Positions 8,073 through 12,220 of a stretch of DNA of 12,220 nucleotides are shown piece by piece. The stretch's first letter is position 1, and every line of letters begins with the position of its first letter. A program made the translations under genes and the position numbers. Source of the stretch: Candidatus Eiseniibacteriota bacterium. GTDB taxonomy: Bacteria > JAFGKV01. Below the pieces are notes generated by a model, which was not told the DNA's origin, ran no database searches, and was given only the letters and a program-made list of their open reading frames with translations. The stretch covers positions 1 through 12,220 of the forward strand of contig JALOPK010000167.1 in assembly GCA_025453925.1 (NCBI GenBank), in the 5' to 3' direction.

Positions 8073-8107
8073 GGAAGGGGAGCTCCCGGCACGGAGCTGC
8101 CTCCTTC
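8073..8107 (+). repeat. Imperfect hairpin in the gap between glycan and ABC genes
   Basis: In the 143-base gap (8018-8160), GGGGAGCTCC (8077-8086) pairs with GGAGCT plus CCTC (8093-8098 and 8100-8103). The pairing has one bulged G (8099), one G·T pair and a six-base loop. Three more pairs follow outside an A·C mismatch. It lies 59 bases after the last GT stop codon. There is no T-run, so it is not a classical intrinsic terminator. It could be an RNA processing or attenuation element, or chance. The rest of the gap shows only the 8-bp palindrome AACCGGTT (8057-8064) and no convincing promoter. Confidence 0.4.
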
Positions 8108-8146
8108 GACCCTGACGGCCACACCGTCCGGTAGCGGTCGGCGGGT

Positions 8147-8153
8147 AAGGGGA
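8147..8153 (+). promoter_or_regulatory. Ribosome binding site of ABC ATPase 1
   Basis: AAGGGGA sits 7 bases before ATG 8161. It supports that start and shows that this gene, unlike the coupled glycan genes, begins translation independently. Confidence 0.55.
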
Positions 8154-8160
8154 ACAAGCT

Positions 8161-9075
8161 ATGTCTGCGCTGATTGAGGCACGGGAACTCAGCTTCCATT
8201 ACGGGTCGCGCGCTGCGCTGGACAGCGTGTCCTTTTCGGTCCCGGAAGGGGCCACCGGCCTCCTGGGGCCCAATGGCGCGGGCAAGACCACTTTGGTCAG
8301 GCTAATCGTGGGCCATCTTCCTGTTTCTCCCGGCCGCCTATGGGTTCAGGGCACTGACGCCGCGGATAACTCCCGTATTCTGCGGGCCGCCATCGGCCTG
8401 GCGCCGGAGGGGGATGTTCTGGTGCCCGGGCTGAGTGGCGTCGCATACGTGGCCTATGCGGGGAGGCTGTCCGGCCTCAGCAGGCGCACTGCGATGGACA
8501 GGGCGCACATGTCGCTGCACCACGTCGGGCTGGGCGCCGACCGCTACCGCCGTGTTGAGGAGTACTCAAAGGGCATGCGTCAGAGGCTGAAGCTCGCCCA
8601 GGCGCTGGTGCACGATCCGCCATTCCTCATACTGGACGAACCCACCGACGGCATGGATCCGAAGGGACGAGACGAAATGCTCGAACTCCTCGCCAATCTT
8701 GCCGTGGATCATCGGAAGAACCTCCTGCTGTGCACGCACATCCTCGATGATGTGCAGCGAGTCTGCCAACGGGCCCTGGTGATTTCGCGCGGGAAGTCAA
8801 TGGGCGTCGTTGACCTGGCGAGTGCATCGAACCCTGTCGATACCTACGCGGTGTCGCTTGCCGGCGCGGTCGATGCGTTCGCCGCCTCCGCCGCGGCCCA
8901 CGGTGTGGGCCTGCGGGTGGATGCCTCGGGCGAAGGTGAGATCACGTTTGCGAGGGGCGAGGTTGATTCCGTGGTCGCCATGGCTCGGATGGCGGGCGCT
9001 GAAGTCCAGCGCCTGATTCCGGCCCGCGAGCGCCTCGAGGACATGTTCGCCCGGCTTGTCCGCCCGGAGGTATGA
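8161..9075 (+). CDS. ABC transporter ATP-binding protein 1 (NatA/ABC-2 exporter type)
   Basis: This 304-residue cytoplasmic ATPase powers an ABC-2 type exporter. Walker A is GPNGAGKTT (36-44). The Q-loop region is GLAPEGD (79-85), with Glu in place of Gln, as is common in the NatA/DRA class. The signature is YSKGMRQR (135-142) rather than LSGGQ. Walker B is FLILDEP (155-161) with catalytic Glu160. The D-loop is DGMDP (163-167), unlike the usual SGLDP, and the switch is His193. All catalytic residues are present. Residues about 225-304 form a C-terminal extension rich in Ala, Val and Gly, of the kind seen in this class; its role is unknown. The next gene, the permease, begins one base after the stop codon. 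A related but distinct ATPase follows the permease, so the two may work as a heterodimer. The exported substrate cannot be inferred. Confidence 0.91.
   Translation: MSALIEARELSFHYGSRAALDSVSFSVPEGATGLLGPNGAGKTTLVRLIVGHLPVSPGRLWVQGTDAADNSRILRAAIGLAPEGDVLVPGLSGVAYVAYAGRLSGLSRRTAMDRAHMSLHHVGLGADRYRRVEEYSKGMRQRLKLAQALVHDPPFLILDEPTDGMDPKGRDEMLELLANLAVDHRKNLLLCTHILDDVQRVCQRALVISRGKSMGVVDLASASNPVDTYAVSLAGAVDAFAASAAAHGVGLRVDASGEGEITFARGEVDSVVAMARMAGAEVQRLIPARERLEDMFARLVRPEV
9066..9070 (+). promoter_or_regulatory. Ribosome binding site deciding the permease start
   Basis: A consensus GGAGG lies 6 bases upstream of ATG 9077. It favours this start over an in-frame TTG at 9056, which would add seven residues and overlap the upstream ATPase gene. 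Confidence 0.7.
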
Positions 9076-9076
9076 C

Positions 9077-9919
9077 ATGCCTGCGTATCCGTACGAACCA
9101 CTGGCGTCGGCGCCATTTCCCCGTGCCCCCTGGCGGACGGTGTTCACCATGTACGCCAGGCGATATCTCCGGCGACGGAGTGTTGTCATCGTCATTCTTC
9201 TGGCGAACATCCCCACCGTTGTTGGCGCCGTGCTGCTCTATCTGATCGGACAGGGCAAGCAGATCGGGCCATTGAGCGACGCGCTTCCCAATATCAACAT
9301 GAAGCTCGCCCGCCCCTTCGTCGACAACTTCCTCACCGCTACGGCGATCCTCGCGGCCATCATCGGTCCCTCGGCGATCGCCGGGGAGCGGCGGGCCGGC
9401 GGCGTGGTGTTTCACCTCATCCGGCCCATGACCGGCAGGGAACTGCTGCTGGGGCACTGGCTGGCGGTCTCGGCGGTGCTGTGTGCCACCGGATTAGTGC
9501 CGCTGGTCGCGCTCTTTCTCTTCGGGAGGCTGGTGCTCCCGGCGAGTCTCCTGGGGGCTCTGCCGTGGAGTGCCGGCCTGCGGGTGCTTGGCGTGGGCGC
9601 GGTGGCGTCGGCGCTGGTGGGACTTGTGGTGATCGCGATCTCGGCCAGTGCCGGGAACAGCCGTGGGGCCTTTCTTGTGTGGCTCCTGTCCTACTTTGGG
9701 AGCAAGATCGCCATGGATGTGCTGCGCGCCGCCAAGGTCGGCGAGGTCGTGCGATGCCTGAGTTTGCCGGACGTACTCAAGCAGTTTGCCGCGTATGCTC
9801 TGGAAGGGACCGCCCGGTTCGAAGGTTGCGGGCCCTGGTGGATGCTGGTGTTCGCGGCGATAGTAGCGGCGGCTGTGGTGAGCCTCACCCGGGGAGTATC
9901 GGCCGTTGAGCGCACCTGA
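9077..9919 (+). CDS. ABC-2 type transporter permease
   Basis: This 280-residue inner-membrane protein is the only permease of the cassette. Six likely membrane segments lie at about 35-57, 84-103, 128-150, 163-190, 196-212 and 255-272. The stretch from IAGERRAGG (101-109) to RPMTGRELLLGHW (116-128), between segments two and three, is the ABC-2 hallmark: a Glu-Arg-containing turn followed by a Pro and a Gly-Arg-Glu coupling helix. The length is slightly short but normal for the family, and one copy would be expected to dimerise. ATG 9077 is chosen because of the GGAGG at 9066-9070. Its 3' end overlaps the second ATPase gene by 14 bases. The substrate (lipid, glycan, peptide or ion) is unknown. 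It is too divergent from Wzm-type polysaccharide permeases, by eye, to call it an O-antigen exporter. Confidence 0.86.
   Translation: MPAYPYEPLASAPFPRAPWRTVFTMYARRYLRRRSVVIVILLANIPTVVGAVLLYLIGQGKQIGPLSDALPNINMKLARPFVDNFLTATAILAAIIGPSAIAGERRAGGVVFHLIRPMTGRELLLGHWLAVSAVLCATGLVPLVALFLFGRLVLPASLLGALPWSAGLRVLGVGAVASALVGLVVIAISASAGNSRGAFLVWLLSYFGSKIAMDVLRAAKVGEVVRCLSLPDVLKQFAAYALEGTARFEGCGPWWMLVFAAIVAAAVVSLTRGVSAVERT
9891..9896 (+). promoter_or_regulatory. Ribosome binding site for the TTG start of ABC ATPase 2
   Basis: GGGGAG lies 9 bases before TTG 9906, within the end of the permease gene. No in-frame ATG or GTG is available before the first conserved ABC strand, so this site supports the TTG as the start. 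Confidence 0.55.
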
Positions 9920-10841
9920 CGTCGCGGTACGCCTCACGGGCGTATCCAAGTGGTACGGCGAGGTTCTGGGAGTCAGCGGTGTCACGTTGGACATCCCCCG
10001 CGGCGGGGTTTTCGGTCTCCTGGGGCCCAACGGCGCGGGCAAGAGCACACTGATGGGTGTCATCAGCGGGCTCCTGGCGCCGTCGGCGGGATCGGTCATG
10101 GTCTTTGGCCGCGATCCCCGGTTTTCCCGGGAGGCCCGGGCCGGCATCGGCCTTTGTCCGGAGGGTGATGCCGTTTTCCCCGGCATGAACTGCATCGAGT
10201 CTCTCGTCTACCTCGGTCGGCTTGCCGGGCTCTCCGCCGCAGTCAGCAGGGCGCGGTCCCGCGATGTCCTGGATCAACTGGGCCTCGCCGGCTTTGCGAA
10301 GCGCGAACTCAGGAAGATGAGCAAAGGGGAGCGGCAGCGGGTGAAGCTGGCGCAGGCGTTGCTGCACCATCCCGATCTGCTCCTTCTGGACGAGCCCCTT
10401 TCCGGCATGGACCCGTTGGTGCGGATTGACGTCACCACGTTGATCCGCGACCTGGGCGCGGGGGGTACGACCGTTCTGGTGTCCAGTCACATACTCTCCG
10501 AAGTCGAAGCCATGACGTCCCGGGTGATCGTCGTCAGCGCCGGAAAGGTCATCGCCAGCGGTCAGGTCGCGGAGATACGCGCCATGCTGAACCGCCACCC
10601 GCACAAAATCAAAGTGTCCTGCGACCGCCCCGCGGCCCTGGCCAGGGATCTCCTGGAGGGTCCGGGGGTCGTCGGCATGGAGCTTGGGGAAGGGGGCATC
10701 GTCGTCCGCACCACCGATCCTGGGCAGTTTTACGGGTTTCTCAATGATGCCATCGTCCGGGTTCGCCCGGGGGTCGAGGGGTTCTCCGCAGAGGATCATG
10801 ACCTTGCCTCGGTGTTTCAGTATCTGGTCCCGGGGCAATAG
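9906..10841 (+). CDS. ABC transporter ATP-binding protein 2 (NatA/ABC-2 exporter type)
   Basis: This 311-residue ATPase is the second of the cassette and a diverged paralogue of ATPase 1. Walker A is GPNGAGKST (40-48). The Q-loop region is GLCPEGD (82-88). The signature is MSKGERQR (138-145). Walker B is LLLLDEP (158-164) with Glu163, the D-loop is SGMDP (166-170), and the switch is His195. The core seems fully active. The C-terminal ~80 residues form an ABC-2-type extension ending in DHDLASVFQYLV. The start is a TTG overlapping the permease by 14 bases; the reading frame fits from the fourth or fifth residue on. Shared local wording with ATPase 1 (IGLxPEGD, GRLxGLS, QRxKLAQAL) points to an ancient duplication. 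Two different ATPases with one permease suggest an asymmetric transporter, though homodimers or a missing second permease are possible. Confidence 0.9.
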   Translation: MSAPDVAVRLTGVSKWYGEVLGVSGVTLDIPRGGVFGLLGPNGAGKSTLMGVISGLLAPSAGSVMVFGRDPRFSREARAGIGLCPEGDAVFPGMNCIESLVYLGRLAGLSAAVSRARSRDVLDQLGLAGFAKRELRKMSKGERQRVKLAQALLHHPDLLLLDEPLSGMDPLVRIDVTTLIRDLGAGGTTVLVSSHILSEVEAMTSRVIVVSAGKVIASGQVAEIRAMLNRHPHKIKVSCDRPAALARDLLEGPGVVGMELGEGGIVVRTTDPGQFYGFLNDAIVRVRPGVEGFSAEDHDLASVFQYLVPGQ

Positions 10842-10894
10842 CACGGGTCGGGACGGTGAACCATCGGCAAGAGATACGGGCGGACATGAAAACG

Positions 10895-10901
10895 AAGGAG
10901 G
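10895..10901 (+). promoter_or_regulatory. Strong ribosome binding site for the small orphan gene
   Basis: AAGGAGG lies 4 bases before ATG 10906 and is the best Shine-Dalgarno match in the window. It selects this start over longer in-frame readings that would run back into the ATPase 2 gene. Confidence 0.65.
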
Positions 10902-10905
10902 ACAC

Positions 10906-11202
10906 ATGAGCCGGGCACCATTCGTTGCGCTTCTCGCCATGCTGGGATTCATCGCCCTGGTAGCCTTGGGTCTGGGGTGGCATCCCCGAACCGGGGGAGA
11001 ATTGTGGTCCCGCGCCCCGGGGCGCCAAGGCTCGGCCGGACACGCTCCGGAGACGCCGTCACTGGGTGACACCATGCCCGGACCGCTCGACCTCTCCGCG
11101 ACCCCTCCCGAGTCTCTCGCTGCATCGACGCCCCCGGAGCCTCTGGAACGCCCCGACTCCCTCACCGATTCCACTGCGACTGGTCTCGCTGAGACCATAT
11201 AG
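10906..11202 (+). CDS. Small membrane-anchored proline-rich protein, function unknown
   Basis: This 98-residue protein was not recognised. Residues 6-24 form one hydrophobic segment (from FVALLAMLG to GLG) preceded by Arg3, which fits an N-terminal membrane anchor with the rest outside. No clear signal peptidase site or lipobox Cys is seen. Residues 26-98 are polar and rich in Pro, Ser, Thr and Glu, with an imperfect repeat PPESL (67-71) and PPEPL (76-80). No catalytic motif is visible, and this part is probably disordered. It starts 64 bases after ATPase 2 with a strong ribosome binding site, so it is probably the last gene of the ABC operon. Its stop codon (TAG, 11200-11202) lies inside the inverted repeat at 11194-11235. 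It could be an accessory subunit of the transporter, a cell-surface protein, or a remnant. The strong ribosome binding site argues that it is a real gene. Confidence 0.6.
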   Translation: MSRAPFVALLAMLGFIALVALGLGWHPRTGGELWSRAPGRQGSAGHAPETPSLGDTMPGPLDLSATPPESLAASTPPEPLERPDSLTDSTATGLAETI

Positions 11203-11235
11203 GACACGTCCAATATAGGACGTGTCCTATATGGT
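11194..11235. repeat. Perfect 18-bp inverted repeat made of four 9-bp half-sites
   Basis: ACCATATAGGACACGTCC (11194-11211) is the exact reverse complement of 11218-11235, with a six-base AATATA loop. Inside it the half-site ATATAGGAC occurs at 11197-11205 and 11213-11221, and its complement GTCCTATAT at 11224-11232 (exact) and 11208-11216 (one mismatch). This gives two 20-bp interrupted palindromes, 16 bases apart and sharing four bases. The element is AT-richer than its surroundings. It sits at the end of the plus-strand genes, facing a convergent glycosyltransferase gene. As RNA it would form a very stable hairpin on either strand, but no T-run follows, so a classical terminator is not certain. 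A dispersed repeat (REP or MITE-like), a bidirectional terminator or a protein-binding site are alternatives. Confidence 0.92.
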
Positions 11236-11375
11236 TATGAGAGCGGCAACAGCAGGATATGGAACGTACAACTTCGCACAACCAATGTGCAACGTCGAAC
11301 CATGCGGGGCCGTCGGGCCGGCGGCTTCTCCACCAGCCGTTCTCTCATCCAGGCATCGGGTCATCCACTACGCCA

Positions 11376-12220
11376 TCACTCCATCATTTCCGCCTTCCGC
11401 TCATCGAGAAACGTGCAGAGGCGATGGGTGGCTTCGATGAAGCGGGGCCAGGAATAGCGCTCCTCCACCAGCCGACGGCCCGCTTTGCCGAGCCGATCGG
11501 CGATGGCGCCGTCGCTGAGGACTCGGACTAAGCCCGCGGCCAACGCTGCCGATTCCGGCGCCACGAGGATTGCCGTCTCCGGGGTCAGCACCTGGGTGTG
11601 GGTCTCAAGATCCGTGGCGACGATGGGCTTCCCGGACTGGAGATATGAGTAGATCTTCAGGGGTGTGTTCTGCCCTACCAGCCGGGGAGAGACCAGCACG
11701 GAGGCCATCTCCATGAATGAAGGCATCTCCTCCGGGGGACGCTGTCCGGTCAACCGCACGTGGTCGGTCAACCCCATCCGCTCCGTCCGGGAGCGGAGCT
11801 CACTTACCTGGCCGGCCTCGCCGCCGACCAGCACGAACAGGGCGCCGGGGCAGCGGGCCAGCACCTGCGGAGCAGCCTCCATCAGGAGATCAAGGCCCTG
11901 GTTCACCTCAAAGGTTCCGGTGTAGAGTACGACCTGCCTGCCGTCGGCCTCCAGGCTCCTGCGCAAGGCCCTGGACCGGACCGCAGTGTCGGGCCCAGGC
12001 GGTTCGCACACCGGGGGGTTCTCGATGAGGAACACCCGTTTCCCGGGGTCGATCGCCCTGGCGACATGCTCCAGCCACGGGCAGACGACGATCACGGCCG
12101 CGCTGTGTCGCACGATCCATGCTTCGGCGTACCGCGCGAGCGCCAGGAGGGCGCGCGGTTTGGTGAATTGGTAGTTCAGAAGCTGCTGGGGCAGGCTCGA
12201 GTGCATGTCGTACACATGGG
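11376..12220 (-). CDS. GT-B glycosyltransferase, C-terminal part (5' truncated by window edge)
   Basis: The visible 281 codons are the C-terminal two thirds of a glycosyltransferase on the minus strand. The first visible residues, HVYDMHSSLPQQ, are internal and match the YDMHSSLP motif of this GT4-like group, so the apparent start at 12215 (GTG) is not real. The donor domain shows ENPPVCEPP at the linker, YTGTFEVNQGLDLL with the Gly-rich turn, and VGQNTPLKIYSYLQSGKPIVATD at the sugar-nucleotide site. There the positions of the two E-x7-E glutamates appear to be Gln and Ser, a feature of this subgroup. It ends in a helix with the usual RYSWPRFIEAT. It is convergent with the ABC cassette and so belongs to another transcript, probably a further part of the same glycan locus. 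Specificity is unknown. Confidence 0.85.
   Translation of the reverse strand, partial: HVYDMHSSLPQQLLNYQFTKPRALLALARYAEAWIVRHSAAVIVVCPWLEHVARAIDPGKRVFLIENPPVCEPPGPDTAVRSRALRRSLEADGRQVVLYTGTFEVNQGLDLLMEAAPQVLARCPGALFVLVGGEAGQVSELRSRTERMGLTDHVRLTGQRPPEEMPSFMEMASVLVSPRLVGQNTPLKIYSYLQSGKPIVATDLETHTQVLTPETAILVAPESAALAAGLVRVLSDGAIADRLGKAGRRLVEERYSWPRFIEATHRLCTFLDERKAEMME

Noticed and set aside
8105-8135. Possible sigma-70 promoter before ABC ATPase 1
   Set aside because: TTCGAC resembles a -35 box, but there is no acceptable -10 box at 16-19 bases; not supported.
9056-9076. TTG start for the permease
   Set aside because: GGAGG at 9066-9070 is ideally spaced for ATG 9077, and the TTG would only add seven residues inside the ATPase gene.
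8161-10841. Wzm/Wzt O-antigen ABC exporter
   Set aside because: The ATPases lack a long carbohydrate-binding C-terminal domain and there are two of them with one permease; they look like the NatA/ABC-2 general class.
10684-10905. Longer reading of the small orphan gene back into ATPase 2
   Set aside because: This part lies on top of the conserved C-terminus of ATPase 2 in another frame; the strong ribosome binding site selects ATG 10906.
9885-11213. Long minus-strand open frame opposite ATPase 2 and the small gene
   Set aside because: Arg/Pro/Gly/His-rich translation with no motifs; a typical antisense shadow of a high-GC gene.
11194-11235. CRISPR repeat or transposon end
   Set aside because: Only one copy in the window, no spacer array, no transposase and no target-site duplication seen.
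11222-11440. Plus-strand open frame after the inverted repeat
   Set aside because: It starts with GTG inside the right arm of the repeat, has no clear ribosome binding site, runs antisense into a well-supported glycosyltransferase, and has no recognisable composition.

Overview
The window is GC-rich (clearly above 60 % by eye), densely coded bacterial DNA. It looks like part of a chromosomal cell-surface polysaccharide (O-antigen, exopolysaccharide or glycoprotein glycan) locus of a Gram-negative-type bacterium. An O-antigen-ligase-type membrane protein among glycosyltransferases argues for a diderm envelope. The phylum cannot be fixed from this sequence alone. No RNA gene, transposase, CRISPR array or phage gene was seen, and no stretch over 300 bases lacks a gene.

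Layout. (1) 1-452: the 3' end of ychF, a housekeeping translation-associated ATPase whose C-terminal TGS domain is intact. A weak hairpin follows it. (2) 507-1937: a polytopic O-antigen ligase/polymerase family protein. (3) 1986-8017: five tightly packed genes encoding two GT4 glycosyltransferases, a methyltransferase with an N-terminal Cys4 (Trm112-like) domain, an ArnT/PMT-like membrane glycosyltransferase and a third GT-B glycosyltransferase. All four junctions in this run are 4-base start/stop overlaps (ATGA, GTGA, GTGA, ATGA), so the five are almost certainly one translationally coupled operon. (4) 8018-8160: a 143-base gap with an imperfect hairpin. (5) 8161-10841: an ABC-2 type exporter cassette in the order ATPase, permease, a second different ATPase. 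(6) 10906-11202: a 98-residue membrane-anchored, proline-rich orphan protein with a strong ribosome binding site. (7) 11194-11235: a perfect 18-bp inverted repeat between convergent genes. It is built from four copies of a 9-bp half-site, and the orphan gene's stop codon lies inside it. (8) 11376 to the window end, minus strand: a fourth GT-B glycosyltransferase, missing its N-terminus at the edge.

How the genes may work together (inference): the GT-B enzymes probably build an oligosaccharide on the cytoplasmic side, and the methyltransferase may modify a sugar or end the chain. The GT39-like enzyme may add sugars from a polyprenyl-phosphate donor outside the membrane, and the ligase-family protein may polymerise the glycan or transfer it to an acceptor. 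No initiating phosphoglycosyltransferase and no Wzx flippase are visible, so the pathway is only partly represented. The ABC cassette looks like the general NatA/DRA type rather than a dedicated Wzm/Wzt O-antigen exporter, and its link to the glycan genes rests on position only.

The most unusual items are the 11194-11235 repeat, the two-ATPase/one-permease cassette, and the orphan small membrane protein between them.
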